From: Phyto melanocephala
Taxonomy: Eukaryota > Arthropoda > Insecta > Diptera > Rhinophoridae
DNA length: 64,000 nucleotides
Assembly (NCBI GenBank): GCA_941918925.1
Contig: OW799236.1
Location: 104,176,562 to 104,240,561 of the forward strand
Reading direction: 5' to 3'
The first letter of the stretch is position 1; each line of letters opens with the position of its first letter. The notes under the pieces are model-generated. The model was not told where the DNA came from. It did no database searches and saw only the letters and a list, made by a program, of their open reading frames with translations. Below are positions 23,358 through 35,649 of this stretch, piece by piece. Both the position numbers and the translations under genes were made by a program.

Positions 23358-25086
23358 TTAATTGTAAGGGCCAATTTTAGAAAGTCTGTGAATGCCTTCT
23401 TAGTTCGTTGAATGGGAACCACTGCTGGTTTTTGCGATAGTGTGGCAAAAGAGCAGTCAACCTCTACTCATCATCATGCCCAACAATTGAGCATCAACAT
23501 TGTCATTGAAAATTTGGATTATCAGATAGAGGAGGGCGCCAAGGGTGGGGGGGGGTGCATTTGGCCGATATTTTGTTGAATGCATAATTGAACCATACAA
23601 ATATTATCATTATAAAAAGAAATGATAATAATTTCTTAAATAATTTGTGTTTTATTTAAAAACAACATCAGCCCTTAAAATTTAACCACCCTTTATAACT
23701 TCGATATGCTACTAAAATGCTTTTGTCAATGTAGTCTTTCAATGAAAGGGGCGTTAAAGTAGGCGTGTCAATAAAGTTTCTGCTAATAAATACAACTTAA
23801 ATATTTCAATATAGTCCTTTATTTTCCCAAAAACTTTGTCAATAGAGAAATTACATGAATTTAAGATAAACCGTTATATGGGAGGTAGGCGTTAAAGTGG
23901 GCGTGTCAGCTAAACTTTTTGGCACAACAATAACATTGATTAGAAGGATATACGTAGCAAATTTGATCATCATACCTCTAATTTTAACGGTTTTATGAGC
24001 TTTTAAATTTCATTAACGGTAGATAACGTGAAAAGTGGGCGTTATAGTAGGCGTGGTAAAGTTATTTTTGCGAATGAGTACAACATAGGTGTTTCAATAT
24101 AACCCTTTATTATTCCAAAATCTATAATAATAGAGAAATTATATGAATTTTTGGTAAAACGTTATATGGGAGGTGGGCGTAAAAGTGGGCGTGGCACTTT
24201 AATTTTCTAGCGCAGTAATGATATTGCCCAGAGGGATATACGTAGCAATTTTTACCATCATACCTCTTATTTTGGCGGTTTTATGAACTTTTAAATTTCA
24301 TTTCAGATAACGTGAAAAGTGGGCGTTATAGTAGGCGTGTCAAAGTTGTTTTTGCGAATGAGTAAAACTTAGGTGTTTCAATATAGCCCTTTATTGTTCC
24401 AAAATCTTTATTAATAGAGAAATTAAATGAATTTTAGGTAAAACGTTATATAGGAGGTGGGCGTAAAAGTGGGCGTGGCACATTGATTTTCCGTTACAAA
24501 AAAGCGTCTTACCAAAAAGCAAAGTGTGCAAAATTTCAGAGTCGGACATTCAATTTTGTTGCTTTTATGACGTTTTTGTTTTTAAATATACCGAAAACTA
24601 CACTGTGCGGTATAAATTTTCGTACAGTTAAATCGATAACTCCTCTCCTAATGCATAGATTTGGGCAATTTTCGGGGAAAAATACTGTTTTCACTCAGGA
24701 AATATATATTCGAAGTCTACGTTAATGCGTTTGGACACAATTCCATTTTATTCGATGTTCGAAGGACACGGTTTTTTCGACCTACTCTTGCTTTTCGAGC
24801 TATAACTCTCTTCCTTATATTGCGATTTAGCCCATTTTTAATATCAAACAAACTTTGTCTATAAGAAAGATTCGGGCAAAATTTGAGCCCCCTAGCTTTT
24901 TCGGTGCGACCTCTATCGTGCTTTCAACAGACGGACAGACGGACGGACATAGCTAGATAGTCATCAAATCAAACCCTGATTCAGAATATATATACTTTAT
25001 GGGGTCTAAAATGGATATTTCGATGTGTTACAAACGGAATGACAAAATGAATATACCCCCACCATTTTTTTGGTGGCGGGTATAAA

Positions 25087-25446
25087 AAAAGAATGGATCT
25101 TCTATTGATAAATGTTTTATTTATTGTTGGCAATTATGTATGGAATACAATATCAGATAAATGTCCGCCTCTGTTTAGCTCACATATGCGACCGCTTTTG
25201 ATCACATTTTTAATTACATTCTTACACCTTTCACGCTTATTTAAGTAATTTCATCACGATTATTTTGCTTCAGTTGCTCAATCAGGATTTAGATCTCAGG
25301 CCTTCTAGGAGGTGCGTGTATGGAATTTCGTGTTGTGATTTTAATAAACCTGTAAAGGCTTTACGCAGTGTAGCACTGATTTTGGTATTTCTAGATTTTT
25401 ATAACGGTAAAATTAAAAAAAAAATTAAAGTATGATTTTTAAAAAT
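25087..25446 (-). mobile_element. Mariner-like transposase C-terminal relic, downstream duplicate
   Basis: This ~360-bp stretch repeats 20279-20640 in direct orientation with roughly 8% differences. The minus strand reads CELNRGGHLSDIVFHT, so it keeps the GGH-DI motif that is partly lost in the upstream copy. The two copies flank DINE copy 4. Confidence 0.65.
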
Positions 25447-26885
25447 GATAGAGAAAAAACAAGAGTACTATTAAATCGTTGCATGAAGTAAATAGGTCAA
25501 GATTAGACGACAACATTCAATTTCGTTATAAGTCTGTACTAAAAGACAAGAAAGCTCGCAATTGTTATGTTGCAAATAACAATGTTTTATATCTCTATTA
25601 TTGCTATAGGCAATGTAAGAAACAATTACCTTTTTTATAGGAAAGACAGATAGTAAAACTTTTTCCTTTCTAAAATTTATTTATTTTTATTTTTGTTTTT
25701 GTTAATTAACCACATTTTATCTTATTATCAAAAAAAAAACTACGTTATGTTAACAGGTCACTAAATCACACAGCCACCCTTAAACTGTTAAACACAGCCT
25801 ATTAAATTAGGCACAAAAAAAACAGTTGCTCCTTAAGGATAAAATAATCAAACATTTGCTGAAATAAATTTTAATTATGCCTTACCTGCCTTCGGGCATA
25901 AATAAAAAGATTCCTTAAAGTTTTTGTTTAAATAAATACAGATTAATACAAAGATAAAAGTTACATAAACACAACAAATCATTTGACTTACCCATACTCT
26001 CACGTAGTCGTTAATTAAGTATTTGGTCTTTTTTTTTGTTTTACATATTTTGCTTGATTAACCTTATGCCAAAAACAATAACTATCGATAAAATAAAAGC
26101 AATAGATCACAGTACCCGTACAGTACTGCATAAAACTATATTATGTGAAAACAATATTGCTTAATACATGAACCTTAGTTACCAATTGCTTTGCTTAAAA
26201 GTAGAGAATCAACCAAAAAATTGTGCCGTTTTAATATAAAACCATTTGCAATATATTCACTACCATATTTGCGAAATTGTTAGTACTTATTAACGTTACA
26301 ACCATCGATAATTTTTACCAATAACTTCTTTCATTCGATTTGAAACAGCTTATTAGATTTCTAAAATTTGTTTGCCAATGCTCTTTTTATTTTATATTTT
26401 AGGTGGGCGTGGTACCTTCCATACATATTGAGCATATTTTAAAACATATCTTAATAACCACAGGATCTAATCCCTTCAGATTTCGTACATGTTATTTTGA
26501 TAACAATTTCCTTATTTGGGAAAAAAATGGATAGGATAGTTGCAGGGCGCACAGTATCCCCAATACAAAAAGGTACATTTGTTTTTGATATATAGGAAAC
26601 TATAAACGAAATTTAGTTGCAACCTTGTACGAACAGTTTTGACTACAATTTCCTTACTACAATTAAAAATGGTTACGATCGGAGCAGAGGTAGTCCTATC
26701 CCCCCACGAATTAAAAACTTTCTGTCATAATTATAAAATATCTATCGAATGGTGAATTTACATATTCCTAAATTTGGTTAAATAGCTTTTATAATAATCA
26801 ATGAAATGTATAATATTATAAAAACTATTTAAAAGTTGAAGGCACATATATAACACATTACTGGAGTGTTTCCATGCATTATATA
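25447..26885. other. Intergenic DNA, no gene seen
   Basis: AT-rich DNA without coding signal. A GGTGGGCGTGGTACC-containing stretch at 26402-26590 faintly recalls Helitron or DINE bodies, but I cannot define an element. Confidence 0.4.
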
Positions 26886-26969
26886 TCTATATAAAACAAT
26901 TATGTATAAATATTAAAAAAATAATACGAATTTCCTGTTGGGTGTAGCGAAGCGCACCGGGTAAGCTAG
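26886..26969 (+). mobile_element. Very short Helitron-like element or Helitron 3' end
   Basis: The 3' end is clear: a GGTG...CACC hairpin (26941-26958) followed by GGGTAAGCTAG and then T. A possible 5' end, A|TCTATATAAAAC, lies only 84 bp upstream. If real, it is an 84-bp miniature. Otherwise the 3' end belongs to a decayed longer element starting to the left. Confidence 0.55.
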
Positions 26970-29289
26970 TTATTAATATTAACGTGCCTGTTTTTTGATT
27001 TTTATTTTCTATGTTTAACTCAAATTTTGTGTAGCTCAAATGGTGAAATATCGCAATTCTTATTCTCAAAAAAACATAGTTTTTCGTTAAATTTATGAAA
27101 ACAGTTTTCCTAAAATAGTCTTATTGAAAAAATTAGACGTACTCTGGGGATATGGTTTCATAAAAACACTTGATTCAAGTTAGATCAATAGGTTCTGGTT
27201 TTGAAATTCTAGAATCATGCACCATAATCATTTCTAAATTCAAGTTGGACCAGAAGTCGCTAATTCCGAAATTCCATATTCATTAACAAATAATAACCAT
27301 ATCATGTTTCAACCAACCTGTTTTGATTCAAACAAATTTAAAAGTAAACCATCTTCTTTATTTTGAATCTTGCTGCGAACTAATAAAAATTTAATTTCAT
27401 CTCCCATTTTAGAAACAAATTACACTGGTCTGCAAAAAACAAAAAATGTCTGGACTTAAAACAGAAATATGTGGAGTATGGAGACTTTAACACGTTAAAT
27501 TGAAATCGGCTTTCAGTTTTTTTCTAATGGGCTGAGATTTTTTTCAAAATATGCCTAATATTTCGCCCAAAACAAGGCGGTTATGATGATACATTTCATG
27601 AAAACTTGAGAATTATTTGTTCGATTGCACTGGTCTGCAAAAAAAAATTTCACACCTTCGCTGACTGTTTAAGATTAGAATTTGTTTGTTGTGTGTAAAC
27701 AATTTTCAATTTTCTTTAAAATTATAATTAGCTGGTTCGAATGAACTTAAAAATTACATTAACATAACCAATGAGATTCGTTGACAAAAGGGACTAGTTA
27801 TATATCATAACGCATAACGCAGTTAAAAGCAATTTTTAATATTTTTCTTAAAATTCTTATGTCTCTTGAACAACTCACAAGCTCTAAATAACTAGAATAA
27901 ATACAAATTTTTTTATACTAAAGTTACACAAAAATATTCCACTAAATCCCAACTGTTTCTTTATTTATGACAACATGGTTTTAACGATACTTTTTGGTTT
28001 TTGCATGCGAAGTAATACCAAATATATTTTCAACTTCTTGCTTTTTAACTGGATTTGTTTGAAAACAGCTTTTGCAATAAATTTTTTATATATTCGATTT
28101 GTTGTTAAATATTAAGCAGTGTCACACCTGTTATAATGAAATTGTTAATCAAAAATTTATTATGACTTACACAACAAATTACCTCAAATTAAAGGAAGCA
28201 CTTACTCAGGGTATATTAAAGCTTATTACAAGGCTAGTGATATGCAGTTTTATTTAAAAATAAATAATTAAATAGTCCTGCTATAGAACAAAACTAATGA
28301 TTATATAAAAGATAATAACAAACAAAATACAGAAGAGGGCTGCAGTTGGTAGACTTCAATCTAATTTGTGAATAAAAACATAAAAAAATACTTATTGAAT
28401 TCTATTACCTAAGAAACGTGGAATTTAAGTAGAAATTATTTACATCCCTTTTATATCTATATCCACTATATCCACTAGAATGTATAAAGATGTCAATTGA
28501 AAATTCACTTTTCAATAAATAAGAATTGTCCGAACTTCGTGCAGAAAGCAACAACGGAAAATTATTGTCTTTTGCCCTTAGTTACATGTACTGATTATAC
28601 TGAATTCTTTAATTGCATTTTTTTATCACATTATCTCTTTTTTTAAATCTTTCTAATTGTCTAAAAAATTTTGAATAATTTTCTAACATCTCAAACTCTT
28701 AAAATAACAAAAAATTATTCAGCAAGAAAACAGTTGTTGAAATCAAATTATTATTAAAAAATGTCGTAGCTTAATTCTTTTGGAATCATAGTGTTGTCTC
28801 ATGATTCAATGATTAATAATAATTTAAAATGTTTTTTAAAATAATATTATTTAGGTCATTATAATTCCTTTTAAATCATACTATTGTTAAACGACAACCA
28901 CACTATTGTGCTGCTATTAGTAATCATATATTGTTAAATAGAATATTGTGATCATGTTGTATCCATGGTTTTACTTTTCGTGTACTCAAACGCGACTAAG
29001 CTGACTTACGTTATGAAGCAGTAAATTGTCCGCTCGGAAAACATTGCTTGACCCTACAAGACTATTTATTTTTTGTGTGAATATAATTAGAGTTTTCGAA
29101 GACAACGTTACAGCTGCCACCGCGTTTCAAATTTAAATTAAATGATTTTTAAAAAGTAAATGGTAGGTATTATCATCCAAAATAAATATTTTATTAACTT
29201 TCACGATTTTCTTTTTTTTTTTACTTCAAAACTCAAACCCAATATATTAAAACAGTAGTTTTACAAAGTTTCAAATTATATATTTAGAG
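26970..29289. other. Intergenic DNA, no gene seen
   Basis: AT-rich DNA. It contains a direct repeat CACTGGTCTGCAAAAAA at about 27424 and 27630. No exons or RNA genes are recognisable. Confidence 0.45.
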
Positions 29290-29470
29290 AACAAGCTTTG
29301 TGTAGGAAATGTTCTGGCTAAATTTAATCCCCTGAACTTTTTCGTTTCGAGCTTTGTTGTGCTTTCAATAGACGGAGAGACGAACAGACGTAGCTGGAAA
29401 ACCAGGACTCAGAAAATATATATTTTTTGGGATATTAAATGAATATTTTGAGGTGTTACAAACGCTCATA
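29290..29470 (-). mobile_element. DINE-1-like 5'-region fragment
   Basis: ACAAGCTTTGTGTAGGAA, then CTGGCTAAATTTAATCCCC, TTTCAATAGACGGAGAGACG and GAGGTGTTACAAACG align in order with the 5' part of the long copies. It is diverged and truncated on both sides. Confidence 0.65.
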
Positions 29471-29800
29471 CATAAATACGCTCATAACACTACCCTAAAT
29501 ATAATTAGTTACACTGCTTTTTAATATTTTTTTAAGTTTTCTTGTATGTTTTCTATTGTAGTGAAAGTTTTTGCTAAGTATGATTTACTGTTTCTTTATT
29601 TTAAAAACAATTTTTGTTTTAATATTCTACTTTGTTTAGAAACATGAACACCAACAAAGATTTTCGAGTGATGACTAATTATTTTAGTGAGAGTAAAATT
29701 TTTTTATTTAAGTTTACACTGAAAAATAGTAGTGTGAAATATCCTCAGGTAGCTTTTTTGTAGAAAACAAACCCTTGATAATTTGATATGGAATTTTCCA

Positions 29801-30138
29801 TATTTATTATTTATTTATTTATTTTCAATTCCTGTACAACAAGACAGTGTCTTATAATTACAGTACAGAAGCGTAAAATATTACTAGAATACTTAATTAC
29901 ATTTGTACAATTATAACAAAATGATAGTATAAGTATAGGTTAGGTAGAAAAGGCAGCTGTTGTGCAGCTTACTTGGCTCCATTATATTGATCCCTTTGTG
30001 ATACCTGAATAGAAAACTAAGAAAAAAACGGAAAAAAGAGAAAAGAAGCAGACAAGTCCAGAGTCTCTGGCGGGAATCGAACCCGCAACCCCTAAGCTAG
30101 CAGACCAGCACACTACAGACTAGTCCCCTGGGGCACCC
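29801..30138 (-). mobile_element. tRNA-derived SINE
   Basis: Read on the minus strand, the head GGTGCCCCAGGGGACTAG leads into an A-box-like region. A textbook B box GGTTCGATTCC (30073-30083) sits in a short stem GCGGGTTCGATTCCCGC. A body of about 230 bp without coding follows, and it ends in an (AAATA/AATA)n tail (29801-29824). This is the plan of a tRNA-related SINE transcribed by RNA polymerase III. The clover leaf is not intact enough for a functional tRNA, and I do not assign an anticodon. Confidence 0.75.
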
Positions 30139-30162
30139 TAGTACAAGTATAATATTAAAATA

Positions 30163-32905
30163 AACAAGTAAGAGCACTATATTCGGCTGTGCCGAATCTT
30201 TTATACCCACCACCAATTTTGTGTACATTTAAAGCACAATATTTATTATTTTGTTACTCATCATGGAATAATCTTTTTATAATAAAATATGTATCACTTT
30301 CTTTGTAGAGGGTGGTTAAATTTTAAGGGCCCATGTTGAAGGTGAACTACAGCCAGTCTTTAAATTAGTTTTCTGCATTTCATTTGACATTTCTCAATCT
30401 CAAACTTACTCAATTTGATCCGTGGAAAGATACGCAAATGAGCAACGCTTTAAAGTTATTTAGGTTTTTTATGAAAATGGGCCGTTCAGTTCAAAATGCA
30501 TTTTGTGCACTTCGTAATTCTTTTGATCAACATAATCATTCAAATTCATCCACAATCGGGAAAATTGTAAAAAATATTTAAATTTCTGCAAAACAGGTCA
30601 GTATAAAATGTTAGAAAATCAGTGAATGCCTTCTTAGTTCGTTGAATGGGAACCATTGCTGTTTTTTGCGATAGTGTGGCAAAAGAGCAGTCAACCTCGA
30701 CTCATCATCGTGCCCAACAATTGAGCATCAACATTGTCATTGAAAATTTGGACCATCAGATAGAGGAGTGGCGCCAAGGATGGGGGCGGGGGCATTTGGC
30801 CGATATTTTGTTAAATACATAATTTAACCGTACAAATATTATCATTACAAAAAGAAATAATAATAATTTCCTAAATAATTTGTTTTTTATTTAAATTCAA
30901 CATCGGCCCTTAAAATTTAACCACCCTTAATAACTTCGATATGCTACTAAAATGCTTTTGTAAATGTCGTCTTTCAATGAAAGTGGGCGTTAAAGTAGGC
31001 GTGTCAATAAAGTTTCTGCTAATAAATACAACTTAGATATTTCACAATAGTCCTTTATTTTCCCAAAAACTTTGTCAATAGAGAAATTACATGAATTTAA
31101 GATAAACAGTTATATGGGAGGTAGGCGTTAAAGTGGGCGTGTCACTTAAACTTTTTGACACAAAAAAAAAATACATTGATTAGAAGAATATATGTAGCAA
31201 ATTTGATCATCATATCTCTAATTTTGGCGGTTTTATGAGCTTTTAAATTTCATTAAGTGTAGATAACGTGAAAAATGGGCGTTATAGTAGGCGTGTCAAA
31301 GTTGTGTTTGCGAATGAGTACAACTTAGGTGTTTCAATATAGTCCTTTATTATTCCAAAATCTTTACTAGTAGAGAAATTATATGAATTTTAGGTAAAAC
31401 GTTATATGTTATGGGCGTAAAAGTGTTCGTGGCACCTTAATTTTCTGGATTTACGTAGCAAATTTGATCATCATACCTCTAATTTTGGCGGTTTTATGAG
31501 CTTTTAAATTTCATTAACGGTAGATAACGTGAAAAGTGGGCGTTGTAGTAGGCGTGTCAAAGTTATTTTTGCTAATAACTACAACTAAGGTTTTTCAATA
31601 TAGTCCTTTATTATTCCAAAATCTTTATTAATAGAGAAATTATATGAATTTTAGGTAAAGCGTTATATGGGAGGTGGGCGTAAAAGTGGGCGTGGCACCT
31701 TAATTTTTTTGTACAATAATGACACTGCCTAGGGGGATATACGTAGAAAATTTGATCATCATACATCAAATTTTGTCGGTTTTATGAGCTTTAACATTTC
31801 ATTAACGGTAGATAACGTGAAAAGTGGGCGTTATAGTAGGCGTGTTAAAGTTATTTTTGCGAATGAGCACATTTTAGATGTTTCAATATAGCCTTTTATT
31901 ATTCCAAAATCTATTTTAATAGAGAAATTATATGAATTTTAGGTAAAACGTTATATGGGAGGTGGGCGTAAAAGTGGGCGTGGCATCTTAATTTTTTGGC
32001 ACAAAAATGACATTGCCTAGGGGGATATACGTAGCAAATTTGATCATCATACCTCTAATTTTGGCGGTTTTATGAGCTTTTAAATTTCATTAACGGTAGA
32101 AAACGTGAAAAGTGGGCGTTATAGTAGGCGTGTCAAAGTTATTTTTGCGAATGAGTACATTTTAGATGTTTCAATATAGCCCTTTATTATTCCAAAATCT
32201 TTATTAATAGAGAAATTATATGAATTTTAGGTAAAACGTTATATGGGAGGTGGGCGTAAAAGTAGGCGTGGCACATTGATTTTCCGTGTCAAAAAAGCGT
32301 CTCATCAAAAAGCAAAGTGTGCAAAATTTCAGAGTCGTATTTCCAATTTTGTTGCTTTTATGACGTTTTTGTTTTTATATATACCGAAAAATACACTGTG
32401 CGGTATAAATTTTCGTACATTTTGATCGATAACTCCTTTCCTAATGATTAGATTTAGGTAATTTTTGGTGAGAAATATTGTTTTAATTTGAGAAATATAT
32501 ATTCGAAGTTTCATGACTGTACGTTAATCCGTTTGGACACAATACCATTTTATTCGATGTTCGTAGGACACGGTTTTTTCGACCTACTCTTGCATTCCGA
32601 GCTATAACTCACTTCCTAATATTCCGATATAGCCCATTTTCAATACCAAACAAACCTTGTCTATAAGAAAGATTCTGGCAAAATTTGAGCCCCCTAGCTT
32701 TTTCGGTGCGACCTCTATCGTGCTTTAAACAGACGGACAGACGGACAGACGGACAGACGGACGGACATAGCTAGATCGTCATCAAATCAAACCCTGATTC
32801 AGAATATATATACTTTATGGGGTCTAAAATGGTAATTTCGATGTGTTACAAACGGAATGACAAAATGAATATACCCCCACCATTTTTTTGGTGGCGGGTA
32901 TAAAA
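30163..32905 (-). mobile_element. DINE-1-like element, copy 5
   Basis: Complete ends: AACAAGTAAGAGC and hairpin on the left, GGTGGCGGGTATAAAA on the right. It contains the mariner derivative and roughly four ~286-bp internal repeats between 30.95 and 32.3 kb, one of them shortened near 31410-31450. The GACGGACA run has about three units. Frames at 30384 and 32243 are transposon-borne. Confidence 0.88.
30308..30927 (+). mobile_element. Mariner-like derivative in DINE copy 5 (best-preserved N-terminus)
   Basis: TA-flanked. This copy keeps one frame through the helix-turn-helix part: MKMGRSVQNAFCALRNSFDQ, then HNHSNSSTIGKIVKNI, within an open frame at 30384-30581. The pattern (NGRSV-NA--ALR--FGQHNR) is typical of the mariner-like DNA-binding domain. 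It is then joined to the C-terminal IENLDHQIEEW and GGHLADIL region without a catalytic domain. Confidence 0.82.
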
Positions 32906-32941
32906 AAAATTATTAAAAAGGAATATAACATCTTAAATCAA

Positions 32942-35634
32942 AACAAGTAAGAGCACTATATTCGGCTGTGCCGAATCTTTTATACCCACCACCAATTTTG
33001 TGTACATTTAAAGCACAATATTTATTATTTTGTTAATCATTATGGATAATCTCTTTATAATAAAATATGTATCACTTTCTTTGTAGAGGGTGGTTAAATT
33101 TTAAGGGCCCATGTTGAAGATGAGCCACACAAACAACAAGTTTTTTTTGCATTTCATTTGACATTTCTCAATCTCAGACCAACTTAAATGTGGAAAGATA
33201 CGCAAATGAGCAACGCGTTAAAGTTATTCAGGTTTTTTATAAAAATGGGCGTTCAAGTCAAAATGCACTTTGTGCACTTCGTAATTCTTTTGATCAACAT
33301 AATCGTTCAAATTCGCCCACAATCGGGAGAATTGTAAAAAATATTTAAATTTCTGCAAAACAGGTCTGTATAAAATGTTAGAAAATCTGTGAATGCCTTC
33401 TTAGTTCGTTGAATGGGAACCATTGCTGTTTTTTGCGATAGTGTGGCAAAAAATCTGTCAACATCGACTCATCATCATGCCCAACAATTGACCATCAACA
33501 TTGTCATTGAAAATTTGGACCATCAGATAGAGGAGTGGCGCCAAGGATGGGGGGCCGTTTGGCCGATATTTTGTTAAATACATAATTGAACCGTACAAAT
33601 GTTATAATTACAAAAGGAAATAATAATAATAATATCCTAAATAATTTGTGTTTTATTTAAATTCAACATCGGCCCTTGAAATTTAACCACCCTTTATAAC
33701 TTCGATATGCTACTAAAATGCTTTTGTTAATGTAGTCTTTTAGTAAAAGTGGGCGTTGAAGTAGGCATGTCAATAAAGTTTCTGCTAATAAATACAACTT
33801 AGACATTTCAATATAGTCCTTTATTTTCCCAAAAACTTTGTCAATAGAGAAATTACATGAATTTAAGATAAACTGTTATATGGGAGGTAGGCGTTAAAGT
33901 GGGCGTGTAACCAAAATTTTTGGCACAACAATAACATTGATTAGAAGGATATATGTAGCAAATTTCATCATCATACCTCTAATTTTTTCGGTTTTATGAG
34001 CTCTTAAATTTCATTAACGGTAGATAACGTGAAAAGTGGGCGTTATAGTAGGCGTGTCAAAGCTGTTTTTGCTATTGAGTACAACTAAGGTATTTCAATA
34101 TAGTCCTTTGTTATTCCAAAATCTTTATTAATAGAGGAATTATATGAATTTCAGCTAAACCGTTATATGGGAAGTGGGCGTAAAAGTGGGCATTTCACCT
34201 AAGTTTGACCATTATACCTCTAATTTTGGCGGTTTTATGAGCTTTTAAATTTCATTAACGGTAGATAACGTGAAAAGTGGGCGTTAACGTAGGCGTGTCA
34301 AAGTTGTTTTTGCGAATGAGTACAACTTAGAAGTTTCAATATAGCCCTTTATTATTCAAAAATCTTTGTTAATAAAGAAATTATATGAATTTTAGATAAA
34401 TCGTTATATGGGAGGTGGGCGTAAAAGTGGGTGTGGCACCTTAATTTTTTGGCACAGTAATGACATTGCCTAGGGTTATATACGAGCAAATTTGACCATT
34501 ATACCTCTTATTTTGGCGGTTTTATGAGCTTTTAAATTTCATTAACGGTAGATAACGTGAAAAGTGGGCGTTGTAGTAGGCGTGTCAAAGTTGTTTTTGC
34601 GAATGAGTACATCTTAGATGTTTCAATATAGCCCTTTTTTATTCCAAAATCTTTATTAGTAGAGAAATTATATGAATTTTAGGTAAAACGTTAAATGGGA
34701 GGTGGGCGTAAAAGTGGGCGTGGCACCTTAATTTTCTGGCACAGTAATTAAATTACCTAGGGGGATACACGTAGCAAATTTGATCATCATACCTCTAATT
34801 TTGGCCGTTTTATGAGCTTTAAAATTTCATTAACGGTAGATAACGTGAAAAGTGGGCGTTATAGTAGGCGTGTCAAAATTGTTTTTTCTAATGAGCACAA
34901 CCTAGACGTTTCAATATAGTCCTTTATTATTCCAAAATCTATATTAATAGAGAAATTATATGAATTTCGTTTAAAACGTTATATGGAAGGTGGGCGTAAA
35001 AGTGGGCGTGGCACATTGATTTTCCGTTACAAAAAAGCGTTTCACCAAAAAACAAAGTGTGCAAAATTTCAGAGTCGTACATCCAATTTTGTTGCTTCAA
35101 TGACGTTTTTGTTTTTAAATATACCGAAAAATACACTGTGCGGTAAAAATTTTCGTACATTTTGATCGATAACTCCTCTCCTAATGCATAGATTTAGATA
35201 ATTTTCGGAAAGAGATATTCTTTTAACTCAGGAAATATATATTCGAAGTTTCATGAGTCTACGTTAATGCGTTTGGACACAATTCCATTTTATTCGGTGT
35301 TCGAGGGACACGGTTTTTTCGACCTACTCTTGCTTTTCGAGCTATAACTCTCTTCCTAATATTCTGATTTAGCCCATTTTCAATACCAAACAAACCTTGT
35401 CTATAAGAAAGATTCTGGCAAAATTTGAGCCCCCTAGCTTTTTCGGTGCGACCTCTATCGTGCTTTCAACAGACGGACAGACGGACAGACGGACGGACAT
35501 AGCTAGATCGTCATCAAATCAAACCCTGATTCAGAATATATATACTTTATGGGGTCTAAAATGGATATTTCGATGTGTTACAAGCGGAATGACAAAATGA
35601 ATATACCCCCACCATTTTTTTGGTGGCGGGTATA
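32942..35634 (-). mobile_element. DINE-1-like element, copy 6
   Basis: Complete ends as in the other copies, separated from copy 5 by only 36 bp. It has the mariner derivative at 33086-33694 and about four internal repeats (33.75-34.99 kb), one lacking its middle. Two GACGGACA-type units precede the 5' end. Confidence 0.88.
33086..33694 (+). mobile_element. Mariner-like derivative in DINE copy 6
   Basis: TA flanks and GAGGGTGG/CCACCCTT ends are present. The transposase relic has the same internal deletion as its relatives, plus private frameshifts. Confidence 0.8.
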
Positions 35635-35649
35635 AAAAAAAAAAAAGGC

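Larger units (their letters stand above)
21868..23693 (+). mobile_element. Second mariner-like derivative in copy 4, interrupted by piggyBac
   Basis: The left end GAGGGTGG follows TA at 21866. The right end CCACCCTT precedes TA at 23694. The terminal repeat is split at its TTAA by the piggyBac-like insertion. Downstream, part of the N-terminal coding half is also deleted, and the relic continues with VNAFLVR-like and GGHLADIL-like coding. Confidence 0.75.
20638..25086 (-). mobile_element. Composite DINE-1-like element, copy 4 (two joined partial copies with nested piggyBac)
   Basis: The plus-strand left edge has ACAAGTAAGAGC and the hairpin; the right edge has GGTGGCGGGTATA. Inside, the sequence ATATGTATCACTTTCTTTGTA, which flanks the mariner derivative in every copy, occurs twice (near 20765 and 21846), so two DINE copies are joined. 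At 21540-21830 the subfamily insert seen in copies 2, 3, 8 and 10 is inverted. A piggyBac-like relic occupies 21881-23357. The internal ~286-bp repeats follow from 23.7 to 24.5 kb. Confidence 0.82.

Noticed and set aside
30061..30137. Possible functional tRNA gene on the minus strand
   Set aside because: The B box and T arm are good, but the anticodon and acceptor stems do not pair well, and the sequence continues into a SINE body with an A-rich tail.
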